Below, piece after piece: positions 31,660 through 43,000 of a DNA stretch of 64,000 nucleotides (its first letter is position 1; each line of letters begins with the position of its first letter). The notes under the pieces are model-generated. The model was given only the letters and a program-made list of their open reading frames with translations, did not search any database and was not told the origin of the DNA. The translations under genes and the position numbers were made by a program. Origin of the DNA: Clavaria fumosa (taxonomy: Eukaryota > Basidiomycota > Agaricomycetes > Agaricales > Clavariaceae); contig OX637796.1 of NCBI GenBank assembly GCA_951802425.1, forward strand, positions 1,116,001-1,180,000, in the 5' to 3' direction.

Positions 31660-33188
31660 CTAGAAGGGATGCTCTTCGGGTACGACCTCGCATATCCGTG
31701 AGGTGTCCAGAGCGATCTCTCGGAGCGGTGCACCCTGCACCGCACGCAGAGCGACCATCTTCGCGAACGCCTGTGGATCGACGTCTTCACAGACTAGCGT
31801 CTTCAGGACGAGACATGGCAGCAACTCGCTCCCACCTGCACAGCTGTCGCCAACCGGGTCTGGCGGAGCGGGTTGGGCGAGCGCTCGGAGTGCGCCGTCG
31901 CCTACGTCAACGAGCGAGAGGTGCTCCAATGCGCCACACTGACCGAAGAGCCTGGAGAAGCTGGCGGGGGTAGCTCGTATGCCCCGGAGGGTAAGGCGGC
32001 GAATGGATGGCACAGTCTTAGAGCCTGACAAGTGGCACAAGCCAGAATCGGTTTCGCCGGCACATAAAAGGTGACGAGAAGCGACGATGTAGTCCAAGAG
32101 TGGAGTGGCGTCAAGTGCGTCGTACGGATTGAGTGCGGCTGCCACGTCCTCGCAAGAAAAGTCTGTCAAGGCCATGCTCGAGAAGAGGGATAACAGGTTG
32201 ATGGCATAATGCACATCAAGAAAGCCGAATGAAAATTTTCTGAGGCGCGATAAACGGATACCCCCGTGTAGTGGAGCTTTGTGGTGAGGGACAGAGTCGT
32301 GGCGGAGCTCGTCAATAGGCGTTTCATGAATGGAGCGACCACCCCATCCAACCCCCCAACCGACGATGGACAGTTCTTCCATTTCTGGAGAAGCCGCCAG
32401 GATTTCCCTGAATTGCATCAGAGACGGCATAACATCTCTCGAATGATATTTGAATTCCAGCTTGCGCAGATGACGAAGGCCTGAGCTGGACCAGTCAACG
32501 TGCACCCCAAAGAGAGTGACCTCTCGCAGGTTCTCCAGCTTCCCTCCAAACATCGGGACCGGTCGTCCCAGAACGGCAGGCTCAAAAGTGGACGACTTGG
32601 AGGCAAAATACTCGTTGCAACGCGAGAGTGAGATGCGCTGCAGCATCGGTGCGGACTTGACATGGCTTGTGTAATAGAGAAAGGCGAATATCGGAGCCCA
32701 TGTGTCAGTCAGCAATTCGACGCTCTCCCAGCGGGTGACATGTGGCAGTAATAGTCGGACGATGATATCCATGTGCTCCCATCTGAAACTGTGGCTGCCC
32801 TCTTCGAAGTCCCATGAGGGGTCACGGAAGTCTAGGTGGAGGGTTAAGGGTAATACGCCTGAGCGTTCCAACCACGAAGCGGTGCGATAAAATTTGCCGG
32901 TGGTCACAGGAAATGTGAGGGTGATCGCGGTCCAGAGCGTCCCGCACGACAACGCTACGAGCCGCCAACGGCGACACACGTGGGAAAGGTGGATGGGAAC
33001 AGCAGACACAGTGCGGTCATCGTCTTGACGAACGAGAAGCGAAAAAATGTATAGGAGCAATTCGTGCGGCAGCGAATGTATGGCGCTAGAGGGCGGACAA
33101 CAACCCGAGGGTCCCGGACTCTGCACAACCTTGAGGATTTCGCGGTCATAAATGTCAGAACGAGCGGATGTACGAGTCACTGTAACGA
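31660..33188 (-). CDS. F-box protein, about 508 aa, N-terminus unresolved
   Basis: A long open frame carries an F-box near its start (HSLPHELLLYIFSLL, then PIHLSHVCRRWRLVAL and the tryptophan in TLWTAITLTF). It would bind Skp1 in an SCF ubiquitin ligase. The rest is a Leu-rich, irregular C-terminal part as in the large F-box family of Agaricomycetes, where it is thought to recruit targets. There is no ATG before the F-box. The frame opens at what looks like an intron 3' end (TTGCAG before 33188), with a GTGAGT 5' site at 33225. The nearest upstream ATG (minus, near 33271) would splice in the wrong phase, so exon 1 is not identified. Confidence 0.75.
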
Positions 33189-34492
33189 CTGCAATCAGAC
33201 ACGAGGATGGCAAAGGTAAACTCACTCACTGGTGCATCAAGTCATAGGTGGGAGAGTGAGACACACTCATTATTGCACCCGTTGCACACCACCCATACAT
33301 ATACATATACTGAAGGGTGACAGTGACAATCTGTTTCTGGAAACCGACGAAAGCGCCGTTTCAGCCTATGCTGACCTGGAAAGGCAGCGTCAAAGAAACG
33401 GCCGAACAGAAACGGCAAATCACAGACCCTAAAACCCGCCACGACGGAGGGCGTCATTATTCCGCCAGTCTCATACTAACCCCATACGGAGGTCAGTCAT
33501 GAACCAGATCGTGGGAGCCGACTTACTCGATTTGATTATCAAATTGTTGCTATGCTATACAAGCAACCCTTAAACCCATCAACGGAAGGTTCTATCAACG
33601 GAAGGTTAGTAAACCTTACCCTTGCATTCACCTACATATGGCCTCTTGGATCTCCTGACGACGCAGCGCCCAAATCTCCGTATGCTCGCACTCACCTGAC
33701 TCTGAGCTTCGTTCTGCGCTTACCATCACGGGGAGCAGCGGCGATATCATGTCTGAGATCCGCTCAGATTTAGCAACAACCAGCGGGCGGCTAGGGACTG
33801 ATTTTGGCGATGCTCGAAGATTACAAGGAACGCCTGTCCTGGGTTAAACCGTTTCATATTCCCCGGGTAAGCACCCACTGTGAATGATTGACGAGATGCT
33901 AAAGTGTTTCGAACAGGGAAAACAACGAATTATTGACTGAGATCAGTGTCTGTTGTACTAACGTACGTTGCTCAATGCTTCAAACCCCAGCGCCGCCTAT
34001 CTAAGCATTGCGTGTCGCACAGATTTCGTCGAGCAGCGGCGCCCCGCTGCGTCCCTACAGTCACCCTGGAGAGAACACGTCTTGACCCCTATTGTCGCTC
34101 CTATCAATAGCAGCTTGTTCTTATTCGCGTTTGGGAAGGAGCCTTAGCCAACTCTCAGAAAGCACATGTAGGTTGTGCCACGCGACGACCGCGTCTTCGA
34201 AGGCAAAAGGCATGGCATCACGCAGGCGCAAGGTACACATTTCACAAATGATTGCAACTATGATGGATGGAAATAGAAACAGAGGCTTTGTATATGATTA
34301 CTGTGACTACTTGGACAGAAGCGCACGTGGAATAAATAAAGAAGACCTATCAGGCGATGCTGAGGAGGGGCCTGGTATAGGCAAGCGATTGCTCATCGTC
34401 CGCGAGACTCCTCACATCTTGACAAGGTCCAAAATCGTCTGTGAAGCCTTTGACAAACGTCCTTCAGTCCCAGGATAACGGGAAAGCCGCAT
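33189..34492. other. Intergenic with left arm of a duplication
   Basis: No gene was recognised. From about 34080 the sequence resembles 36890-37290, the flank beyond the 3' end of MED21, so the duplication that made the MED21 pseudogene included its downstream flank. Confidence 0.45.
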
Positions 34493-34729
34493 CAAACTCG
34501 GCGTTTCCTCCGCCAAATCCACATGTTCCAACATCCCCAGTAACATCCCCTTGATCCGTATGCAAAGATCCTCTAAGCGCAAAAGGGTCAGGAATTCAGA
34601 CGCGGCACCCGTTCAGATAATCAGAATTGGACGGTAAAGAGAGGTGGCGATCGCATTCGGCATCATCCGAGCTGTTGTCAGACCAAGGTTGCACGCGACA
34701 GAAGGTACCTGTTGAGTCAATCGCACCAT
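34493..34729 (-). pseudogene. Truncated MED21 pseudogene
   Basis: The minus strand carries a remnant of MED21 exon 1 (ATG at 34729, with about 21 bases missing before ACTCAACAG), part of intron 1, and the first third of exon 2, where a deletion creates a TGA. It then jumps directly to a copy of exon 5 (34575-34493, with LEHVDLAEE where the intact gene has LEHADLADE). Exons 3 and 4 are gone. The intact gene lies 2.8 kb to the right in the same orientation. Confidence 0.75.
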
Positions 34730-35632
34730 TCAGTTCCGCTACTCGGGGGACTTTTCAGACCTGGCCGTGCGACGGAGGCGGACGTCTTGCTGCCCATCCT
34801 TTCCCTCAAGCAGAAGAACGAATTACAAGGTGTCGGTCACGTACCGGGACACAAACGCAATCATACCCACAGTACACACACTATATGCTTCTACGCCCCA
34901 TTATATTATACCTACAGAGCCCACCACAAGTGCAACCGCGGATTTTTCAAAAGGAGTGGGTCACAGACCGTGGCACACGACGGTCAAACCACCATCTACC
35001 CGGGCAGCTTCTGTATGATTTGATCAAATTTCTGCCACACGACAACGGCTAGTCAAATCGTCGAGTAACCGCGAAAAATCTGGCAATGATGCGAGAGACA
35101 CCAAGAAGAATCTGAAGCCGCCAAACGACTCGCTAGCAAAGTCAAGAATACGGCAGGTTCGAAGAGATACGGAGAGCATGAGGCAAACGGCAAGGGGCCG
35201 AGTAGAAATGGCAGGACCGTGAGAGGCGGCAGAGCGATGGGGGTGCCAAATGGGGATTGACAATAGTAGGACAAGAGGAAGAGAGGCACCGCGAGAAGGC
35301 GGCAAACCAGGCCAATGAGTGCAACAGGTGTGATGTGGCCTTGAACGAAAAGTTCGGCGCATCACATGCTCCATGGATAGCTATGGCGTACCACCTCGCC
35401 ACCAGACGAACGTCTGATGAGTTTAGAAGAAGTTTCACAAATACCTGCTACCCTACCCAACCATCGTCCTTCTGTTCTTGATGTTGAAGGCGGATGAATC
35501 GAGCGGCTCAAGAAGCCAAACAGACCATTCTCTCACGTCGGAGAATCCAACTACGATCCCAACCCATCACATAAGAAAAGGGCTGATATACAATCGGGCA
35601 TTCGAACGTCACAGAAAGTCAGACTGGAAGAT
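34730..35632. other. Duplication flank and unassigned sequence
   Basis: Up to about 34845 the sequence still resembles the region upstream of MED21 (37957-38050). Beyond that nothing was recognised; several short open frames on both strands have no protein-like pattern. Confidence 0.4.
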
Positions 35633-35769
35633 TTGGACGGAGGCGGCTGCCTCATAACAGGTGAGACCGATGGCGAGTGCATTGAAGTTTGCGACGCAAG
35701 GAGCACGAAGAAAACGTTGGGACTGATGATTCACACCTGTCGTCGTCTACTGGTTCGGCTTTGGCTCAA

Positions 35770-36880
35770 ATTGTACGAGAAATGTTTTGGGATGACGGAC
35801 GAGTTGCGCGTAGATTCCGTTAAGAATCTCATACACCGTACGTGTCACATGCAAAAATAAGTGCCTTCCTACACTTACTCGCTCAGTACGAGCTGACTGG
35901 CATCGATTGTTCGATGCAGGAATTGAAGGACATAGTTCGACGACTCGAAACAAGAAAGAAGTGGCAGTTTTCCTACGTGTGCTCTCTTCTGGACTTATCA
36001 GATTACAGCTAGATGTTGAAGTATACGATTATCAATTTTTATGCTTTCCCTCCCTTGGCCAGAAACCGATATACTGATTGACGGAGGACGAAGAGGAATA
36101 CGCGCGAATTGCCTACGATGACATGCCTATCTTGCAATCTCATATTCGTCCTCACTTCGTGATTGTCAATACTTCCAGAATAACTCTTACTGCTGAGCAA
36201 AGGCTGTTGTTTGCGAAACTGGCTGAGATCGACGCCCTGTGGCAGCCCACGATAGCAGAACAAACAGCCTCGGGTTCTGGGACCGGTCCTGGCCGTGGTG
36301 GTCATGGTCGTGGTGGTCGTGGCGGTCGAGGTGGCGGCGGCATGCGCAGCGGTGATGGTCGAAGTGGCGGCAGCGCAGGTGAAGGTGGTGGGATGGGCAA
36401 CAAAGCTAGCAACAAGATCGGCCATGAGGGCGGTAAGACACGGGGTCACAATGGTGATGAGAATGGCCGGGGGGGAGGATGGCCCGCAGGTGCACCGTGG
36501 GGACGCTGGAGACAATAGATCACGCGGAGACCTCAACCGAGTTCAAGGGGGATGTCTTCCAACCCCTGTTTTGACCTCCAACGAGGACAGTGATGACCGA
36601 GCTTCAAATTTTTCGAATGGCGAGTTTCCGGATGACCAGCGGCAAGTTGTGCTTGATTGGAGCGAACAGGTCATGAAGGCTGGTCCACCAGAGCCTGTCC
36701 ATCAGAAGATGGTTTCGTCTGTCCAGGAACGAGCCCGTCGACCATACCGAAGAGACTGGGGTGATTGGAAACCCAAGTGGGATTCTCCACCTGACCGCTC
36801 GAGATTTATGAGCAACAATTGGGCCATCTATTGGAAGTTGTTCAACCTTCCCGCCTTTAATCGAACCGTCGTCGCCATCG
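35770..36880 (+). pseudogene. HNH_2-type nuclease-like gene with Arg/Gly-rich tail, broken
   Basis: The frame up to 35837 ends DSVKNLI. After a 49-bp intron (35838-35886) it continues LRADWHRLFDAG. Together this is the N-x-L-x-L-R-x-D-x-H-x-x-F-D pattern that closes HNH_2-type nuclease domains in many fungal proteins (family assignment from memory). The frame runs to PSLGQKPIY, then a TGA at 36075, and resumes LTEDEEEY...SHIRPHFVIVN, so a Trp codon may have mutated. An RGG-like tract (GRGGHGRGGRGGRGGGG) follows. A further shift, perhaps an intron 36433-36512, leads to a Trp-rich end (RRDWGDWKPKWDSPPDRSRF) and a 5' splice site at 36881. The first half of the HNH motif and the start codon were not found. 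Confidence 0.4.
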
Positions 36881-37294
36881 GTGAGTACCGCCATCGTCCA
36901 TAATTGTAGTAAGACAGAGACTGGGAATGTTGTATGCGACATATCCACAACCCGTTCTTATTCGTGGAACTTCAAATCAACTCCCAGAAAACATAAGCAA
37001 GCTAAGTTACGCAATGCACGCGTCCTCGAGGCGAGAGACGTGGCACGGTACACAAAATGCAATAGAAAAAGGGATGGCGCTTGCATGGTGCTTATGAGCT
37101 AGACCACCTAGGCAGAAGTGCATGTGGAATTGATTGAAAACGTTGATCATATGATGGATGTGTCAGGTGATGCGGAGAGTGTGCCCTTGGTATGGGGCAA
37201 GTGATTATCCGTCCGTGCGATCCCTCGCGTTTTGATATGGTCGAAAACATCGATGAAACCATGTCCTTCAGTCGCAGGACTCGGGAAAGCCGCA

Positions 37295-37956
37295 TCAATC
37301 CGGCATTTCGTCAGCCAAATCCGCATGTTCCAGCATCGCCGTCAAGGTCTCCTTGATCTGTCTATGAAGACCCTCTAGATGCAGAAGGTGAGAGAAACAA
37401 GAGGATAACTGGGCGTGAGAGACGCACTAGCACGGTTCACAGCTCGCAGGTATTCCGCGTTCGCGGTGTTCATCTCATCCTCCAGATTTTGCAATCGCTT
37501 CGCCTGCCAGGGCGGAAATTCATCAGGTTGCGAAGGAGGTACGACCGATGCAATTAACGAACCTGCTCTTCCTCGGCTTCCGGCTCAGGAAGACTTTGTA
37601 TTAAATATTCTATTTGCTTGGCCTTGACAATCAAATCCGTCACCAGCTCCCGCTGGTTCGCTAATTTGAAGAATGAAAAATGAAAACGCGAGCGAGCAAG
37701 AAAGAAGCGAACCATCAAACACCGCCGGTTCATCGAACTTGTCAGGGTTCCTGCGTTTGGTGATAGGTATCTCTGGAGACACTTGAACAAAATCGGACCG
37801 TGAAGAGAGGTAGGCGATCGTATTCGCCATGATCATGAGGAGCTGTTGGCCAGCTTGGTGAGGCCGTACCTTCGGGTTGCAACCGATGGAATGTACCTGT
37901 TGAGTTTCATCTTGCAATTGAGTTATGCGATCCATGTGGCTTAATTCCTGCAGCAT
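37295..37956 (-). CDS. MED21: Mediator complex subunit 21, 147 aa
   Basis: This is a subunit of the Mediator middle module (Srb7), which bridges activators and RNA polymerase II in the nucleus. Exons (minus): 37956-37897, 37842-37713, 37660-37563, 37503-37428, 37374-37295; 148 codons with all phases matching. Recognised blocks are the start LQELSHMDRITQLQDE, then LLMIMANTIAYLSSRSDFVQ, then NPDKFDEPAVFDANQRELV and AKQIEYLIQSLPEPEAEEEQ, and a C-terminal coiled-coil helix (LEDEMNTANAEYLRAVNRAKG). Length and order fit fungal MED21. The start is the first ATG in frame; a second ATG eight codons on (MDRITQLQDE) is the more widely conserved start. A partial pseudogene lies at 34493-34729. Confidence 0.9.
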
Positions 37957-38082
37957 TGCGCTGCTCGTGGAGCTCTTCAGGCCAGAGCCATACGACAAAG
38001 GGGGTGGTTCGCTGCCCACCCTCCAACAAGCAAGATGTCGAATAATGAATTGCGCGGAGTATAAAAATACGGTCGATCACGT

Positions 38083-38116
38083 GATTTTATTTATTTTATT
38101 TTATTTTATTTTATAT
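38083..38116. repeat. (ATTTT)n microsatellite
   Basis: About seven imperfect ATTTT units on the plus strand in the upstream region of MED21. Confidence 0.85.
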
Positions 38117-38693
38117 TCAGCATTTCTATACCGCCATGTGGCTAAGACAAAGACGCGGTTGTACAGTACGTATTTTGGGTAATGTTCGGGGTGTGATGGT
38201 GAAGGAGGTGTGTGGTGTATGACGTGAAATATCATAAAGACATCTTAATTGCCTCGGAAATATTCTGTCAAGAGCATGAGGAGATGTTCATGAGAAAAGA
38301 AATAGTTGTGGAGGATTATAGGACTACGGTACATCAATCTATAGTAACTAGTGTAACGGCGGCACGACAAAGGCGACGACGACCACACGGCGCAGCCAGG
38401 TCGACATCTATTAGAGTGGGAGAAACCCTATATGACACATTTTATCTGCGTGTCCCTGCAATGGCGTTGACGGTTCCACTGCGACGATTGAACTATTCTC
38501 CTCATGCACTCCATTACATTTCCTTGTTGGCGAGCAGTATTATTGGGGGGCACAATCAAGTGCTCTGCTGCTTGCCTGTAGCTTCCGAAGGCGGGATCGA
38601 ATATTCGGTTATTAAATGCCTCGTGCTGGAGACCCCCGAGTAATTGCTCAAATAACGGTGAGCTTGAAGATGGTCACCTTAGAGGCGATGGAT

Positions 38694-38923
38694 TTACCTT
38701 GCGGTATCCTTTTCGACAGCTTCTTGGTCATCTTTCTGTGCTCGTCTCCTTTTACTGATCTTCTCCCAGACTACAGCACCGCCAACAGAGACAATGATAA
38801 TGCCTGCAAATACACCAAAGACTTGAAAACCGGGAGGGTCAGCGACAATGAGGGATCACAGAATGCAGGATTCGCACTTCCACCCCACAAAGCCGCACTG
38901 CTCATTTTTGCAACTTCACCCAT
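38694..38923 (-). CDS. Small single-pass membrane protein, 57 aa, one intron
   Basis: Exon 1 is 38923-38878 (MGEVAKMSSAALWGG) and exon 2 is 38821-38694. The 56-bp intron has GTGCGA, a CTGAC branch and TTCAAG. The product has one strongly hydrophobic segment (IFGVFAGIIIVSVGGAVV) followed by a positive, charged tail (WEKISKRRRAQKDDQEAVEK). It therefore looks like a tail- or signal-anchored small protein of an organelle membrane. The frame could continue past the stop if GTAAAT at 38697 is used as a splice site. Family not recognised; the model rests on splice fit and composition. Confidence 0.4.
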
Positions 38924-40010
38924 ATCGAATGAAAGACTGAAAAGCGCTGTGCGAGAAGAGGGGAGTTGTAAAGCAGACCTTGGTTAGACGCAGACCTTAG
39001 AACATCATTGCCACCGCCGTACAGCCTGCAGACGGATGCAACACGAAACGTGTGACCGGATCCAGTCAGTTCAAAACTAGTTTGAGATGAAGGATGTCGC
39101 GTTTCAAATTTCAAAATCGATACCGATCGATCAATTTAGCCAGCAGCCATGGATCATCTCTATGGGGACTGGCACCTGACCTTCCGCCTGTTAGGCGCCA
39201 GGACTGATTGGTTGTGGCGCCTAAGTAGGCAGCTCTTTACCATTTCACTCGAGCAAAATTCACGCTGCAGCCATGACACAAGGGAGACCTTGCAGATAAA
39301 CAATGCTTGCCACATCTCATCACTACACATCCATTTATCAACAGATGCATGAGATTCTTCAGGCATTTCCTGATACAGACAAGCATGCAACAAGCTTGAC
39401 CTTGGCCAGGATTGATGTTGATATAGCCTTCCAACTGCGGATGAGATTGTTGTGGTAACTGCAGGTGATGGCACCCAGGCTATGGACAGCTATGACATTA
39501 TCATAAATGCAACCAAACTCTGCAACATATCTCCAATGGACATCCAGTGTATGGCTGCCTGTGCTATTCTTTATGGTGAACACTATGAGATGCAGAGATT
39601 CAGAATCTTGCAAAGTAGTGGCCTACTAGGCCACTAGTACCATGTACATGCAAGGCAGACATTGGAACAATCTTGCAGAGCACTGTCTCTTCCAAGGGTG
39701 GCCGGTTGATATGTGGGCTTCTGCAGATCAGAATTGTCTTAGTTACCTTGCTGTAAAAGAATCATATAAGTTCAAAGTTCAAGTTATTCAAGATGTAATA
39801 TGACCTCAAGAGATGGTAATAAAAAGGTGACAAGTCAGGTGACCAGACAAACCACGTGATACATCGCCTCAGTGTTCTCTGGATGACTGGAGCTTCCGTG
39901 ACCGCACGCCAGCGGGGGTGCTGAGACCCTCCGTCAAACTGCCCACTCATATTCGCCGCGCGCTGCGACAGTTTAGAGCTGTGTTCTAAACTCGTCGACA
40001 ATCGAAGACA
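38924..40010. other. Intergenic, upstream of UBR1
   Basis: This contains the promoter region of UBR1 (+). Short open frames around 39150-39640 exist on both strands but none resembles a known protein. No repeat was identified. Confidence 0.4.
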
Positions 40011-43000
40011 ATGTCGACTTTCTCATCCTTCTTTCCGACGAAATTGCTCGGATCCATCAACCCTCGAGATAGGGCAGCAGATCCATTATCCCGCCTCCGC
40101 TTTGCCCTGGAAACCATGCCAGGCTCTCGGAAATATGTTTTCTCTGCTTCCACACGCGCAGAGATTCTTACCGAGCTGTTCGATGCCTTCTGGGGCCCTT
40201 ACTCACACTTGTTCATTCCCAATTCGACCAACGGCTTACCGTTGCCCGCCGCGCTACACGAAGTCCAAGCATCTTTCAATTTCGGTGGTGCTGGACAACC
40301 AGATCCCATCATACCAGGGAGGCCGTGTGGCCGCATCTTTAAAAAGGGCGAGAGTTGTTTTCGTTGCAAGTAAGTGCGGCTACCTGGGAACGCATACGTC
40401 ATCGGTCTAGACAGTCACCATCGCAGGGAATGCGCGCTGGATGACAGCTGCGTCCTGTGTTCCAGATGCTTCCATGCCACCGATCACACCGGTCACAATG
40501 TCAGTTTCTTCATTGCGCAGCAATCTGGCAGCTGCTGCGATTGCGGCGATGAAGAGGCGTGGCGCCTTCCCCTCAATTGTCGTCTGCACCCTCCAATATC
40601 GGAGGCGAACGTGATGACTGATATATCTTTTCCAACCACGCCTAAGGCCAATGTGAAGTGGATTGGTGGAACCAGTGTGCCTCCCGTGGAGGATTACCCT
40701 TACCGAGTCTCTGTTCCTCCAGAACTCCGTGAATGCATGTGTAGGACTGTGGCGTACGCCCTTGATTTTTTGTTAGATACTCTCGACTATTCTCCTGACG
40801 AACCCTCCGTGCCTACTAATGAGGCCGATCTTCGTTTGCAACCGTCCGCCGATCCAATGATGAAAGATCAGTACTGCGTCATTCTATGGAACGATGACAA
40901 GCATTCTATGGAAGAGGTCATTCAACTCGTCTGTGACCTGACTACCCGTTCACGTGAAGAGGCTTCGGAGCTTGTTCACCGCGTCGACGAGGACGGTCGC
41001 GAAGTGGTCGACATGACCACAAACGTTACCCGCTTGCTTGAGGTCGCCCAGATTATCTCGCAGATAGATCTAGGAGTCACCATTCGTCGTGCCTACGATA
41101 CATTTCGCGAGCAGATTGCGGCAGTCCTGATTGAGTGGCTCTTGGACGTCTCACGATGTCGGCTCGGCACCGACACGCTTATTCTTCGTGAAATCATCTC
41201 TTCCGAGCTCATGTTGCCTCGAAAACGTGACACTGGCGCGCACATCACACCGGGACATACCTTCTTAGATGATGTCCCAAATGCCACCCGGATCGATTGG
41301 ATGTTTCTCTATCACACAAGACTTTGGAAGAAGCCACGGTTGAGTCTGAAGGAGATTTACGCCTCAATTCTCACTCTCAGTCACGAACACAAGCTTGCGA
41401 TCGGTATGCACCTATTTGCTATCCGTAACATTCTAAACTGACACCGGTTTCAGCCGGGCATTTTGCCAACGCTTACCATCGAGTGATCGATGCGTACCTA
41501 CTTGTCGATAGAGAGGCTGAGACATCCATCAAGTACATCGCATTACAGTTATTCACCGTTCCCTCTGTCGCCATCTACATTGTTCGCCACCACAACATCA
41601 TCACTCGTCTCCTAGGGATCATCTCCGCGTTTTTCACAAATCAGATTGAGGGCAAGCGCATCGTCTACCCTCCAAATCTCACAGCTGTGGTGGATGTCGA
41701 CAGTTTTCCCTTCAAGTCAAAGCGATTCATGCCTGTCTTCAGCGATTTGCGATACCTCTGCCACAATGAACCTGTGCAGCAGCTCATCGCCCACAATAGA
41801 GAATATCTCGACCAGTTCTTGAAGACGTGCCAACTGTTTATGTGCATCAATCCGAATAAACGTGCGGCAACGAATCATATTGAATACGAGACGGACGCGT
41901 GGATCAGTGTTTTCAATGTGACCCTCTCTCTATCTCGTGTCATCAAGGTGTACGGAGAAGCATTCTCGCGAGCCACTTTACCTGAACTCATTTCGGCCAT
42001 CACCACTGTCATACACCATATCTTGATGGTTTGCACTTTGACGGACGATACATTGGACAGAAACAAATTTACAACTATCCATTTCCACGATGAGATTTTC
42101 GGAGACACTGCATACCAGATAGTACAATTTGATGTCATGGAAGGTTGGGTTAGCTTCCATCATTCTCTACACTGGTTGCTCGCCGAGTTATTCAAGCACG
42201 TGGACACTCTCAACGATGCCGCCTTGAGACAGCTTGGCTTCTCGAATCTTCGTGATGTCATCGTACGGTCCGTCAGTGAAAGGGACATTCTTACTCTCAT
42301 TGACTTCCCTCTACGAGGTGGGCCTTCTTCTGTCATCCGCCAAATGACTGTCGGTGACCCTCGATGACTGTACAGTTCTCGCCATGATCGCGCAAATACG
42401 CACCGGCCTATGGGTTCGGAACGGGTTTGCAATCCGCGGACAACTTCTGCATTATCGCGACTTCATGCTTCGCGAATTGTGTTATGACCAGGATCTTTTC
42501 ATCCTACAGACAGCGTTCATCATCCTTCACCCGAACGTCGTCATCATTAGCATCCTCGATCGGTTCGGCCTTCTTGATTACTTCAGGGGTGAATTATTAC
42601 ATCCGACCTACGAGGGCTCGCAACTATCCAGCATGGTTGAAGAAGTGCTGTATATTCTCATCACAATCCTCAGTGAAGGGGCAAACGCCTCAAAATTGCC
42701 ACTTCACCTGGCAGTACGGCGTGAAATAGTTCATGCACTCGCGATGGGACCTTGCTCGTTCAGCGATCTAGTCAAACGCGTTTCGGAGCGTATGGTGGAC
42801 GATATCTGTTTCGAACAAGTTTTGAAGGAGGTGGCAACATTCAAACCTCCGGAATCGACCACCGACATTGGTATGTACGAATTAAAGGACGAAGCTTTTG
42901 ACGAGGTCAATCCTTTCTTCTACCACTACTCCAGAAACAAACGTGAGGATGTGGATACCATCTTGCGGAATCGGCTGAAGAAGAAGATAGGCGCATTGGA

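Noticed and set aside
33232..33271. Upstream ATG as exon 1 of the F-box gene
   Set aside because: It splices at GTGAGT in phase 2 while the next exon needs phase 1, so it does not join the F-box frame.
36295..36430. Poly-valine/alanine frame over the RG-rich tract
   Set aside because: It is the out-of-frame reading of GGT repeats; the Arg/Gly reading continues a patterned protein.
38212..38643. 143-aa plus-strand frame upstream of MED21
   Set aside because: It has no ATG at its start, and the opposite strand is equally open; no family pattern.
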